Positions 26,730 to 35,799 of a stretch of DNA of 54,757 bases are shown here, piece after piece (position 1 is the stretch's first letter; the number at the start of each line of letters is the position of its first letter). The translations under genes were made by a program, and so were the position numbers. The notes under the pieces are model-generated. The model did no database searches. It had not been told where the DNA came from and was given only the letters and a program-made list of their open reading frames with translations. The stretch spans positions 1 through 54,757 of the forward strand of contig JAEULK010000101.1 of NCBI GenBank assembly GCA_016793775.1. Direction: 5' to 3'. The stretch comes from Sphingopyxis sp. GTDB lineage: Bacteria > Pseudomonadota > Alphaproteobacteria > Sphingomonadales > Sphingomonadaceae.

Positions 26730-27659
26730 ATGAAAAGCGGTATCGACCATCTCCCCCCGCACAAGCAGCGCGAACTCGAGCGCGTCGTCGAGATTATCTT
26801 CGAGGAATTCGAGGATGCGCTGGCGCTCGCGACCCAGGGCTGGAAGAAGAAGGGACGCATCTCGAAGATCATTCTCTACGGCAGCTATGCCCGCGGCGGC
26901 TGGGTCGACGAGCCGCACACCGCCAAGGGCTATCAGTCGGACTATGACCTGCTGATCATCGTCAACGACAAGCGGCTGACCGATCGGGCCGACTATTGGT
27001 CGAAGCTCGACGACCGGCTCATTCGCGAGTTGTCAGTGACGAAGACGCTGCGGACGCCGGTGAATTTCATCGTGCACAGTCTCGACGAGGTGAACTCCGG
27101 GCTGTCGCAGGGCCGCTATTTCTTCATGGACGTCGCGCGCGATGGGATTGCGCTGTACGAGGCTGAGGACAGTAAGCTTGCCGAGCCGCAGCCGAAGACA
27201 CCGCATGCGGCGCTGGAGATGGCGCGGGAGTATTTTGACGAGTGGTTTCCGAGCGGCGGCGAGTTCTTCGACAACTACCAATTCAATCTGGATAAGGAAC
27301 GTTTCAACAACGCCGCTTTCCAACTTCACCAAGCAGCGGAGCGCTACTACAATTGCGCTCTTCTCGTCTGCTCGTTCTACTCACCCCACGTGCATAACCT
27401 CGCCTTCCTGCGAACCCAAGCGGAGCGGATTGATACGCGGATAATCGATGCCTGGCCTCGCGAGACGAGGTCGGAGCGGTCTCACTTTGAGAAGCTGAAA
27501 GAGGCATACATCAAGGCGCGCTACTCTAAGCATTACAGCATCACCGCCCAGGAACTGGCTTGGCTGGGTGAGCGGGTTGCCGATCTGGCTAGCATCGTCG
27601 AACTGGTGTGCCGCGAACGCATTGTGCTCTTGGAATCGACGGCGCGCGACGCTGGCTGA
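26730..27659 (+). CDS. Nucleotidyltransferase-HEPN fusion protein
   Basis: The product of 309 residues joins two parts normally made as toxin-antitoxin partners. The N-terminal part (~1-150) is a minimal nucleotidyltransferase with GSYARGGW (~51-58) and SDYDLLI (~70-76), the metal-binding Asp pair. The C-terminal part (~185-305) is a HEPN-like helical bundle (AFQLHQAAERYYNCALL; ARYSKHYSI near residue 270). The fused type is common on alphaproteobacterial mobile elements. It may AMP-ylate or sequester a target; this is inference. The ATG at 26730 is preceded by AGGGTGACG. Confidence 0.8.
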   Translation: MKSGIDHLPPHKQRELERVVEIIFEEFEDALALATQGWKKKGRISKIILYGSYARGGWVDEPHTAKGYQSDYDLLIIVNDKRLTDRADYWSKLDDRLIRELSVTKTLRTPVNFIVHSLDEVNSGLSQGRYFFMDVARDGIALYEAEDSKLAEPQPKTPHAALEMAREYFDEWFPSGGEFFDNYQFNLDKERFNNAAFQLHQAAERYYNCALLVCSFYSPHVHNLAFLRTQAERIDTRIIDAWPRETRSERSHFEKLKEAYIKARYSKHYSITAQELAWLGERVADLASIVELVCRERIVLLESTARDAG

Positions 27660-27674
27660 GGCTCCAAAAGCAAA

Positions 27675-27696
27675 GGGCCCTGCCATGGCAGAGCCC
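27675..27696. terminator. Bidirectional terminator-like hairpin
   Basis: A near-perfect 22-base palindrome (GGGCCCTGCC ... GGCAGAGCCC) lies 15 bases after the nucleotidyltransferase-HEPN stop and is followed by a pyrimidine-rich stretch. Confidence 0.6.
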
Positions 27697-27836
27697 TCTC
27701 TTCTTTCGGCGTGGAGGGGTCTCCAACCGAAAGATGCCCCTTTTGCTCCCGGGGTCGCACGGAAGCATTAGAACGACGACAATAAGCCTCCGGTCGTCCA
27801 TGGCAATAAACACAGGTTAAGTCGGCGAACTTAGTT

Positions 27837-28091
27837 TTAGATCGCCGTGCTGATGCGATACGGTCCTTTGCGAAGGGGGAGGGTCTCACCCTTCCAGCTG
27901 AGCTGCACCAGATTCTTGGCGAGCATGCCGTCGATTGCGGCATGGTCCGTTGGCATGGTGCTGCGCCAGTTCGGTCCGTCGATTATCGCGCGAGCGACCT
28001 CACTCGGACATACCGAACCCCCAGGGAACCGGGCGGCCAGAAGCGCGAGAACTTCCTCACATACTTTATCGTCCACGCTCGCCTCCACCAC
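27837..28091 (-). CDS. DUF3253 family protein
   Basis: The 84-residue protein has the DUF3253 pattern: GGSVCPSEVARAIIDGPNWRSTMP (~24-47 region) and KGPYRIS at the C-terminus, a small winged-helix-like fold of unknown role. The start is probably a GTG (28091 or 28088) and lies within the end of the UVR-motif gene upstream, overlapping it by 26 bases, so the two are likely coupled. Confidence 0.7.
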   Translation of the reverse strand: MVEASVDDKVCEEVLALLAARFPGGSVCPSEVARAIIDGPNWRSTMPTDHAAIDGMLAKNLVQLSWKGETLPLRKGPYRISTAI

Positions 28092-28359
28092 GCGACGAGC
28101 GTCCTTTGGTCATAGGGTCTGGTTTCGGTGGCGGCTTCCATCCCGGAGGCGGTGTCATGCGTTGCTGGTTCGTGCCGAGTCCCATCGCCCCAGGCCGCTG
28201 CCGCTCGATACCGGACAGGTCCGCCTTCTCTGCCTTGTCGGGGGTCGCGCCGCCGCGCAAAAGATTGATCTGGTCTCGGCAGCGGCGTGCCTCTTCGAAG
28301 TCGAGGTCGGCCACGGCGGCTTGCATTCTCTTTTGAAGTGCTTCGATTGTGTTGGCCAT
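28066..28359 (-). CDS. UVR-motif (UvrB/UvrC-type) small protein
   Basis: The 97-residue protein begins MANTIEALQKRMQ and carries a single UVR motif (ALQKRMQAAVADLDFEEAR, ~7-25; CRDQINLL). This helical hairpin mediates contacts between UvrB and UvrC. A stand-alone copy is of unknown role. The C-terminal half is Pro/Gly/Arg-rich and disordered. A start 15 bases upstream (28374) is also possible; I prefer 28359 but neither has a good ribosome-binding site. Confidence 0.6.
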   Translation of the reverse strand: MANTIEALQKRMQAAVADLDFEEARRCRDQINLLRGGATPDKAEKADLSGIERQRPGAMGLGTNQQRMTPPPGWKPPPKPDPMTKGRSSRGGGERGR

Positions 28360-28540
28360 TCTTACATTACGCATGACCCGAGGATTGGCCGCATCCAGTT
28401 GGCAGCGCCTGCATCTCGCCGGATAAGTTGCATACGAAACGATGTGTTGCGCTGTGGCATCAGTAAGAAAGAATCGCCGAACCGGTGCGGCAATTTCTAT
28501 GGCCTCTTCCTTGCGTTGAAGTATGTGCCACCCGCGACCC

Positions 28541-28597
28541 GATGAAGGGGCTCCTTCATCACAAAAACTTGGCGGCCGTTCCGGCCGCCTTTTTTTT
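28541..28597 (+). terminator. Double hairpin with poly-T tail
   Basis: An 8-bp hairpin (GATGAAGG/CCTTCATC, 28541-28560) is followed by a 7-bp GC hairpin (GGCGGCC/GGCCGCC, 28571-28589) and eight T. This is a strong plus-strand intrinsic terminator, yet no plus-strand gene is seen upstream; a small RNA or a lost gene could precede it. Confidence 0.65.
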
Positions 28598-28671
28598 GGG
28601 CTGATTGCAATTCCGGCGACTGGCGGCTCAGCGCCCGATGTCGGTCGTTGCGGCCGCCGGCAACCAACGCT

Positions 28672-28688
28672 CGAAAGCGGACATTCGG
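28672..28688. repeat. Copy of the GAAAGCGGAC intergenic motif
   Basis: The sequence CGAAAGCGGACATTCGG is one of about six similar short sites that lie in the spaces between island genes (others near 28755, 28835, 36071, 39595 and 47495). Confidence 0.45.
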
Positions 28689-29023
28689 TTTCACGGTGAT
28701 CAGAGGCAGCAGTGCGCCCCACCCAAGCCATTCGGAGGTATCGATCAAATACCCGAAAGCGGAAATTAGACCGAGCGGGCCGGCGGCAGGAATGTCGGAC
28801 AACCCGGAAAGCTCCTTTCAGAAACGCCGACTGAGATAGCGGACGTTCTAAGTTGCGAACCGGCATGTAAAATTTCGTCGACATTGCTGAGATGTTTAAG
28901 CTGCGAGGCAAAAAGGCAGTTGCGACTAATTTGTAGGTGCGCTCAGAGCTTGCGCCAGAGCAGCGCCTCGAGCTTGTCGATCTGAAGTGCGACCGATGAC
29001 GGCGGAACATCAAATGCATCTAC

Positions 29024-31666
29024 CTATTTCTTAGGTTTCATCTGCGGGCGAGCCGATTCGGCGGCAAGGCCCTCCGCCTTCATATCCGCGATGAGGTTTT
29101 CGAGCGCCGCGATGTCGACATTGAATTCATCGGGCTTGGGAACAGGAACCGTGTCCGCCGCCGGATTGTCGTGACTATGGGTATTTGCCTTCGTCATTCC
29201 TTCGTGGAAGCGGATCGCGAGCGCATCGGACAGTGTGACGAAGCGCAACAGCTGCGTCTGAATGACGTCGGTGCCACGACGCACGATGTCGCGAAAAATC
29301 ACTTCCTCGACTACACGCTCATAGGTATCGCGTAGACGTCCATAGAGGTGCTTGACCTTGTATTCATAGTCGGCGGGACTAGTCGCGAGCAGTTTGGGAA
29401 GCGGCGCGAAGTCGTTCTTGATCTTGCCGATGCGCTTGGCGACGTTGAGACCCTTCCAAACCATGCCTGCAGGGTCGATTTTACCCGCCGCATCTTTGTC
29501 ACCGAACAGAGCAATCGTCACCGGTTCAAGGCCCCGGTTTTCCGCGGCGGTACAGAGCTCGTTGAAGAAGATTATGTCGTGGGTGAACACGACGACCTGG
29601 CGTTGGCAAGCCTCTTCAGCGAGCCGTTCCGCAACGCGCGCACTGCGGTCGCGGTCGAGCGAGGACACTGGATCGTCGACGACGATCGGGCCGGAACCAT
29701 CGGTCAACGCCACCTCGGTCAGGAATCCCGCGAGTGCGAGCGCACGCTGCTCACCTTCGCTGAGAATTTCGGAGGTCACCTTGGTGAGCTTGGTCTGCGG
29801 ATCGACCTCGAATTTCGCCTCGGTCTGGCTGCTCTTGCGCGAAAGGCCGACCTTTAAGTGCATGATGTCGAACCGTTCACGCTCCGCATCAAATTGCGTG
29901 ACGACAGCGGTCGTCAAATGCATATCGACCAGTTCGTTTGCACGTTGCGTGATGCTTCTGGTGTGCACTTCGCCGAGCGCTTTTTCATAGGCGGCATCGG
30001 CGATCATCAGATCGCGCCGGGTCACGAGCTTTGTCCGATTGGCGGCGAGGATCTTCTTGTCCTCGAGTTCAGCCTTCTCGGCGACCAGCTTGTCGCGCTC
30101 CTCCGTTTCCCCGGCCTTGGCGAAAGCTTCCTTCTCGTCGCGCAGCTTCTGCGCCAGCGCTTTCAGCTCGGCATGCGGCGAAACAAACGCTGGAATGGGC
30201 TTGGTGTCTTCGCCCGCCAACCTCGCAGCGGCATCTGTCCGCCGGTCGATCGATGCGATTTGGAAACTCGCCACGGCGTCGGCGAGACCGCCGTCGCGTT
30301 GCCGGACCTGGTCGACCCGATCGGTAAACCCCTCAGCGCGTAACTGCGTCAGCGGTGCAAGCGCTCCTGCGGCGTCCGCGAGCGCCTTCTCGGCCTTCGT
30401 GGCGGCCACATCGAGCGTGTCGTCCATATATTTCTGAAAGCGCTGCATCCGCTCCGCGCCATCTTCTCGCAGTGGCTGCTGACACAGCACGCAGGCCGCC
30501 GGGCCACTATCGCTGGCTAGGACCGGAAAGTCTGACCCGGCATAGGCTTCGCTTACGGAATAGTCGCGCGCTGCGTTCCACAGCGCCCGCCAGGTTTCGC
30601 TACCCACTCCCGGGAGCGGCTCGTCGGTGAATAAGGCGCCTGCCGACAGCTGGGCCGTCTTGCGCGCGGTAACCGCAGTCTCGCGCAGGTTGGTGAACGT
30701 CGCCAGAGAAGCGTCCGAATAGGCAGTTGCCGCACTCTCGCATTCGCTGGCGATTGCATCGACCCATCCGATGAGCGCGTTGAGATCGGCAACCGCTGCG
30801 GCGCTGGCAGAGAGGATGGCCACGATTTCGTCGAGGCGCGCTTGGTCTTCTGGCTTGAACGTCGCTGCCTCATCGATTTTGACATTGTCCGTGGCCTTGG
30901 TGAGCGTCCGGTCGAATGTCTGCGCTTTGGTCGTGCGTTGCACGGGAAAGGCAATAGCGGTCAGGCTGACCTTGTTGCCGATCGCCGTCGCCCGTTCCGC
31001 CTCGAGACACTCCTTCAATTTGAGGCAAACGCCGTTGAGCCGGTGGGGCAGAGCCAGGCCAAAGGGCAGATAACGAATCTGATTGCCGCTATCGACATAG
31101 AGCTGCGCCGACAAAGTATCGAACACCGCGACTTGCATGAGCTCGGGCCGGGCAGTCATTCCGCTCGTCCAGGCGATCGATGCGTCCCCGCTGCCTGTAT
31201 CGACGATGATCTCGGCGGCTTGCGGACCCGTGCTTCCGCCATAGACGTCGGAGAGAACCTTGAGCTTGTCCGCCTTTTCTACCCGCGTTCGGCAGGCCGT
31301 ACGCAGAATCCGCACGAAGCCGCTCTTGCCACTACCGTTGCGGCCGTAGACGACCGTCAGCGCCTTTGGACAAAAATCGAGACCGGCCTTCGGAACGAGC
31401 CGGTTGACGTTCTCGACATTCGCGATCCCTTTGAGCACCACCGGTTGCTGCTTGCCACCGCCGAAATGCGCCTTCACGAAAGGCACCGGTGTGGGGGCCG
31501 GGCTTGGGAGGACGAAACCTGCGGCATGTTTGATCATTGCCAGCAGCTCGTCGGAATCCCCGTCGGTTAAATCATTGCTTACCGCAAGCCGTCGCAAGGC
31601 ATCTTGGCGCCAAGGCGAAAGCTTCTTCGACCAGTTCTCGATATCGTCGATCGGCTCCGTCGCCAT
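29024..31666 (-). CDS. SMC-like AAA ATPase with CxxC hook (AAA_13/RloC-like)
   Basis: The 880-residue protein is a self-contained ABC/SMC-type ATPase. Walker A is VVYGRNGSGKSGFVR (~106-120), signature LSEGEQRALALAGFL (~630) and Walker B PIVVDDPVSSLD (~655). The middle holds helical arms and a CVLCQQPL motif (~392), like the zinc hook of Rad50 and RloC. The C-terminal part (~740-880) contains RDTYERVVEE and THSHDN but lacks a clear PrrC/RloC anticodon-nuclease triad. It may be a DNA-damage or defence ATPase. AGGGGA lies 4 bases before the ATG. It stands alone, divergent from the SbcD-like gene. Confidence 0.75.
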   Translation of the reverse strand: MATEPIDDIENWSKKLSPWRQDALRRLAVSNDLTDGDSDELLAMIKHAAGFVLPSPAPTPVPFVKAHFGGGKQQPVVLKGIANVENVNRLVPKAGLDFCPKALTVVYGRNGSGKSGFVRILRTACRTRVEKADKLKVLSDVYGGSTGPQAAEIIVDTGSGDASIAWTSGMTARPELMQVAVFDTLSAQLYVDSGNQIRYLPFGLALPHRLNGVCLKLKECLEAERATAIGNKVSLTAIAFPVQRTTKAQTFDRTLTKATDNVKIDEAATFKPEDQARLDEIVAILSASAAAVADLNALIGWVDAIASECESAATAYSDASLATFTNLRETAVTARKTAQLSAGALFTDEPLPGVGSETWRALWNAARDYSVSEAYAGSDFPVLASDSGPAACVLCQQPLREDGAERMQRFQKYMDDTLDVAATKAEKALADAAGALAPLTQLRAEGFTDRVDQVRQRDGGLADAVASFQIASIDRRTDAAARLAGEDTKPIPAFVSPHAELKALAQKLRDEKEAFAKAGETEERDKLVAEKAELEDKKILAANRTKLVTRRDLMIADAAYEKALGEVHTRSITQRANELVDMHLTTAVVTQFDAERERFDIMHLKVGLSRKSSQTEAKFEVDPQTKLTKVTSEILSEGEQRALALAGFLTEVALTDGSGPIVVDDPVSSLDRDRSARVAERLAEEACQRQVVVFTHDIIFFNELCTAAENRGLEPVTIALFGDKDAAGKIDPAGMVWKGLNVAKRIGKIKNDFAPLPKLLATSPADYEYKVKHLYGRLRDTYERVVEEVIFRDIVRRGTDVIQTQLLRFVTLSDALAIRFHEGMTKANTHSHDNPAADTVPVPKPDEFNVDIAALENLIADMKAEGLAAESARPQMKPKK

Positions 31667-31982
31667 GTTTCCCCTCGCTTCTGTCCCTGCTGCCCGCCGT
31701 GCTCAGGCCTAGGCGTGCCTCTTTTCGTCTTTCAAGCCGACCTGACAACTGCCAACCAATCGATGTGCCGGCAATTTTAATCCAGAACGAACACTTTCTT
31801 TGGTCTTGGTAGAGCCCTCTTGTCGCTTCGCCACCATTGTTCGATATCTGTTCGACGCATCGCGGAACCGATGCTAGTTTTATACGCAAGGGGGAGTTAG
31901 CAAAAGTGTTGCGTGTAAATAACCCGTTGGTTCGATTCCGGGATGTCGGGGACGATCCTCAAAGAGTAGAGGCTGGGGGAGG
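31667..31982. other. Divergent promoter region
   Basis: A 316-base space between the minus-strand ATPase and the plus-strand nuclease gene. It is comparatively AT-rich and must hold both promoters. No gene was found. A tRNA T-arm-like string near 31930 has no matching stems. Confidence 0.45.
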
Positions 31983-33104
31983 ATGATCCGCATCCTCCAC
32001 ACAGCCGACTGGCAGCTCGGCAAGCCGTTCGCGCGCTTCCCGGACGAGGTCCGTTCGGCGCTTTCCGAAGCTAGGCTCGATGTCGTCGACAAGATCGGCG
32101 CGCTCGCGCGGGAGCAGGAGGCCGGCCATGTGCTGGTCGCAGGCGACGTTTTTGACAATGTCGATCCGGGCGATCGCATCCTTACGCAAGCGCTTTCGCG
32201 CATGAGCCGGGCCAGCACGACCTGGTGGCTCATGCCTGGAAATCATGATCATGCTCGCGCCGACGGCCTCTGGTCGCGCGTTCGCCGCCAAGCGCCACCC
32301 AATGTCCGTGTGCTCGATCGTGCGGAAGCGGTGGAACTTGAGGAGCAGGCCTGGCTGCTTCCCGCGCCGCTCGAGCATCGGCGCACGCGGGACGATCCGA
32401 CAGAGTCTTTCGCCTCGATGTCCACGCCCCTGGGCGCAATCCGTATCGGTCTTGCACACGGGTCGATTACCGATTTCGGTGGCAGCAGTCCCGCCACGAA
32501 CGTCATTCCACCCGATCGGGCCCGTCAGGCGGGCCTCGACTATCTTGCGCTTGGCGACTGGCATGCTCATCTGCAAATCAACGATCGCACAGCCTATTGC
32601 GGTACGCCCGAAGTCGATGGCTTCGGGAGTGAGGAGCCCGGCAGTGTTATCCTCGCCGACTGCGCCGCCGGCGGCCCTCCGAGCCTGCAGCGCGTTCGAT
32701 CAGGAACTTATTGGTGGCTGACCCAGATATGGGAACTTCATGGTCGTGATGACTTCACGAGCGCGCTTCAAGGGCTGCGCGTGTCGGACGATCTCCCGCG
32801 GACTCTGCTCGACTTGCGTTTGGAGGGCACCGTTTCGCTCGCAGACCGCATCGCGATGCTGGATGAACTTGGGACCGTGCTCGCTCATGAGCTGCGCTGG
32901 CTCGACCTGCGTCATGAGGGCCTCGCGATCCGACCAACCGAAGACGATATCGCCGAAATCGATGTGCAGGGGACGCTTGCCAATGCGGCATCGCTGCTGG
33001 CGAGTAAGGCCGACGCGGGCGGCGACGAAGGATCGCTCGCGAGCGCCGCGCTCGAACGGCTCTATGTCGAAGCACTACGCGCGCAGCGGGAGGCTGACGC
33101 ATGA
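31983..33104 (+). CDS. SbcD/Mre11-like metallophosphoesterase
   Basis: The 373-residue protein has the Mre11/SbcD nuclease signature: ILHTADWQLGK (~4-14), VAGDVFDN (~52-59), MPGNHDHARADG (~85-95), an AHGS motif (~160) and GDWHAH (~190). It should cut DNA ends or hairpins with manganese. It overlaps the following ATPase gene by 4 bases (ATGA) and must form a complex with it. The C-terminal cap is about 150 residues. The motif order is canonical, but the pair is not near core replication genes. Confidence 0.85.
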   Translation: MIRILHTADWQLGKPFARFPDEVRSALSEARLDVVDKIGALAREQEAGHVLVAGDVFDNVDPGDRILTQALSRMSRASTTWWLMPGNHDHARADGLWSRVRRQAPPNVRVLDRAEAVELEEQAWLLPAPLEHRRTRDDPTESFASMSTPLGAIRIGLAHGSITDFGGSSPATNVIPPDRARQAGLDYLALGDWHAHLQINDRTAYCGTPEVDGFGSEEPGSVILADCAAGGPPSLQRVRSGTYWWLTQIWELHGRDDFTSALQGLRVSDDLPRTLLDLRLEGTVSLADRIAMLDELGTVLAHELRWLDLRHEGLAIRPTEDDIAEIDVQGTLANAASLLASKADAGGDEGSLASAALERLYVEALRAQREADA

Positions 33105-35740
33105 AGCTACGTGCGCTGGAAGTCGCCAATTTCCGCAAATTCCGCAAGCCGCTCGAGATCACCGGCATTGCCGAGGGGCTCAATATCGTCGTCGAACCGA
33201 ATGAGGCGGGAAAATCGACTCTTCTCGAGGCATTGCGCGCCGCGCTGTTCATTCGCCATTCGGCGAAGAGCGAACTCGTGCGGTCGTTTTGCCCGTTCGG
33301 CGACGAGGTGGGGCCAAGGGTCGGGCTCGATTTCGAGGTCGATGGCGAGGCATGGCGGCTCGACAAGCAGTTTCTCAAGGCGGCATCGATCACGCTCGTC
33401 GGCCCTTCTGGCCGCTTCGAAAGCGACGCCGCTGAGGACCGGCTGCAGACCCTGCTTGGCTTCGACAAAGGTAACAATCGCGGCACCGATCCTGAAAGCC
33501 GCGGTGCGCTGGGCCTGTTGTGGGTTGAGCAGGCGAGTGCGTTGGCGGTCGAACCACCCGGCCATCTCGTGCGCAACAACATTCGCAGCGCTTTGGAAGC
33601 CGAAGTCGGCGCCGTCTTGGGTGGTCGGCGGTTTGAGCTGGTGCGGGCGCGGATCGACGAAGCATATGCCGCGCTCAGAACGGCCCGCACTGGCAAGCCA
33701 ACCGGGCGTCTGGCGGAAGCCGAGTCCCGTGCCGCCGAGGCCGGCGCGCGCCGAGAGGTGGCTGAGGACCAGCTGCGATCCTACGAGCAGTCGCTCGCTG
33801 CCCTCGAGCAGGCGCGCACTCAGAAGCGGCTCATCGAGCGCGAGCTTGAGGATCCCGAAATGGCCGAGCAGCGGCGCAAGCTTGCCGAAGATCTCAAGCT
33901 CGCCGAATCCGCGCAGCTGCGTCTGACTGCGGCACAGGCGCGTCATGCAGAGGGCGAAGCCCAGCTAAAGGCGCTCGATCAGGCGCTTGCGGCCTTCGAG
34001 CACGCCGAAAGCGCCGTGCATGAGGCGCTTGCCGTGCGCGACAAGGCGAACGCAGCGCTGGCCGCGCATCGCCAGGACCATGAGATGGCGGTGGAAGCAG
34101 AGACCACTCGGCGCACAGCGCTAGCCGAGCGTCGCCAGGCACGCCGCGATGCGCAAGGCGCACTCGACGCAGCGCGGACGATTGCTGAGGGCAATGCGCG
34201 GCGGCAGGCCGTTGCCAGGGCCCGCGCACAGCTCTCACAGGTTAAGGCGGCTGAGCAGGCGATCGCCGTCAAGCGCGACCTTGCGAACTCTTCGCTCACC
34301 GCAAAAGATGTCGAACAGCTCGCCGCCCTCGACCGCAAGGTTACCGAAACGCAGACGCTGCGCGATGCGGGTGCGGTCTCGATCGAAGTCGAATTGACCG
34401 AGGGGCAAACGTTCACGATCGATGGTGAACCGGCCACGGCCGGGCGTCATGACGTCCTTCAGGCGACTACCTTTGCGATTGGTAAGGCTGCCCGCCTGAC
34501 CATTACCCCTCCCGCCGTTGTCGGACGAAGTGCCGTGGACGCCCACGACGCGGCGCTCGAGGCGTATCACGACAAGCTCGCAGAGCTGGAGGTTGAGAGC
34601 TACGCAGCCGCGGTTAAGCGCCTCAATGCGGCCCAGAACGCGCGCGATGAACTTGTTGTGCTCGAGCGACAACTCGCCGCTCTGTGCCCAGGCGATATCA
34701 CACTGGATCTCGCGCCCGGCGCAGCTGCCCTCAAACTATTCCTTGAAGATCAGACCGCAGATGCGGACGATGCGGAAGCCGAACCCGACCTTGCGGCCTT
34801 ATCGAAGGCGCTCGACTTAGCGAACGAAGCCGAACAGCATGCAATTGGCCAGCACGAGAGTGCCCAGCAAACGCATCATCAGGCCGAGACGCGACTCGTT
34901 CAGCTCGGCGCTGATACGGCGACGGCGGAGCGCGACGTCGCCAGTGCGCAGGCGCAGCTCACGGCGCTCGAAGGCGAGCACGATCGGTCCGCACTCGCGG
35001 CACAGCGCCAGGCGGCAGGGGAAGACTATGCGCGCCGGGTCGACGCGCTTGATCAGGCTGAACGCGCCGCCGGCGCGCTCGATATCGAGCGGATTCGCCG
35101 CAGTATTGCTCACCAGGATCAAGCTCAGACGCGGGCCCAGGAAGAACGCCTCGCGCTCGTCGCGAAGATCGCGTCGCTCGAGGCCACCGTGGCGAGCGAG
35201 GGACCCAAAGGCCTCGCCGGCATCGCCGCTGAAACGCGCGAGGTGGAGGAGAGCGCCGCCGCGCAGCTGGTACGGCTGACGCGCGAAGCCGATGTCCTCG
35301 CGCTTTTGCGCGACACCTTACGTGAGGCGGGCGACGCGGCGGCGCGGACTTTCCTAGGGCCTGTCACCCGCCGCGCCGCCCGTTATGTCGAGCGTATCCT
35401 TCCTGGCAGCGATCTCGTTTTCGCCGAAGATATGGGGTTAGTCGGCGTGCGTCGGGACGGTTTCGACGAGGGCTGCGGTGATTTAAGCCGTGGGACGCAG
35501 GAGCAACTCGCCGTGCTCACGCGTCTCGCTTTCGCCGACCTTCTTCTTGATCGTAAAGCGCCAGTCTCTCTCATTCTTGACGACCCGTTGGTCTATTCCG
35601 ATGATGCTCGCCTCGAGGTCATGACCGATCTGCTTGAGGAGGCTGGCACGCGGATGCAGGTCATCCTGCTCACCTGCAGGTCCAAAGCCTTCCGGCATGT
35701 TGCAGCCCATCGCATCGACCTTGCGGGGGCGTCCGCGTGA
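33101..35740 (+). CDS. SbcC/Rad50-like ATPase lacking a zinc hook
   Basis: The 879-residue protein has the N-terminal Walker A VEPNEAGKSTLLEAL (~32-46) and a C-terminal LSRGTQEQLAVLTRLAF signature (~790) with Walker B LILDDPLVYSDD (~830). Long coiled-coil arms lie between. The position where Rad50 carries the CxxC hook has instead a beta-rich insert (~425-475, EVELTEGQTFTID) and no CxxC is present. It works with the SbcD-like nuclease encoded just upstream. Confidence 0.85.
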   Translation: MKLRALEVANFRKFRKPLEITGIAEGLNIVVEPNEAGKSTLLEALRAALFIRHSAKSELVRSFCPFGDEVGPRVGLDFEVDGEAWRLDKQFLKAASITLVGPSGRFESDAAEDRLQTLLGFDKGNNRGTDPESRGALGLLWVEQASALAVEPPGHLVRNNIRSALEAEVGAVLGGRRFELVRARIDEAYAALRTARTGKPTGRLAEAESRAAEAGARREVAEDQLRSYEQSLAALEQARTQKRLIERELEDPEMAEQRRKLAEDLKLAESAQLRLTAAQARHAEGEAQLKALDQALAAFEHAESAVHEALAVRDKANAALAAHRQDHEMAVEAETTRRTALAERRQARRDAQGALDAARTIAEGNARRQAVARARAQLSQVKAAEQAIAVKRDLANSSLTAKDVEQLAALDRKVTETQTLRDAGAVSIEVELTEGQTFTIDGEPATAGRHDVLQATTFAIGKAARLTITPPAVVGRSAVDAHDAALEAYHDKLAELEVESYAAAVKRLNAAQNARDELVVLERQLAALCPGDITLDLAPGAAALKLFLEDQTADADDAEAEPDLAALSKALDLANEAEQHAIGQHESAQQTHHQAETRLVQLGADTATAERDVASAQAQLTALEGEHDRSALAAQRQAAGEDYARRVDALDQAERAAGALDIERIRRSIAHQDQAQTRAQEERLALVAKIASLEATVASEGPKGLAGIAAETREVEESAAAQLVRLTREADVLALLRDTLREAGDAAARTFLGPVTRRAARYVERILPGSDLVFAEDMGLVGVRRDGFDEGCGDLSRGTQEQLAVLTRLAFADLLLDRKAPVSLILDDPLVYSDDARLEVMTDLLEEAGTRMQVILLTCRSKAFRHVAAHRIDLAGASA

Positions 35741-35799
35741 GCCGCGTGTTGGGCACCTTCATCGCGGCGGGAGGCGCTTGATGCTGTTCGGTCAGCTCA

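Larger units (their letters stand above)
28375..29023. other. Non-coding region with degenerate repeat motifs
   Basis: No convincing gene. It contains two hairpins on the plus strand (28541-28597) and three copies of a degenerate GAAAGCGGA-type motif (28672-28688, 28755-28767 and 28835-28850). Base composition is less GC-rich than the surroundings. It looks like decayed DNA at an island junction. Confidence 0.5.

Noticed and set aside
28497-28802. Minus-strand open frame of 101 codons
   Set aside because: It reads through the double hairpin and several repeat motifs and lacks a start signal.
31925-31960. tRNA T-arm-like string GGTTCGATTCC
   Set aside because: No acceptor, D or anticodon stem can be drawn around it, so it is neither a tRNA nor a convincing attachment site.
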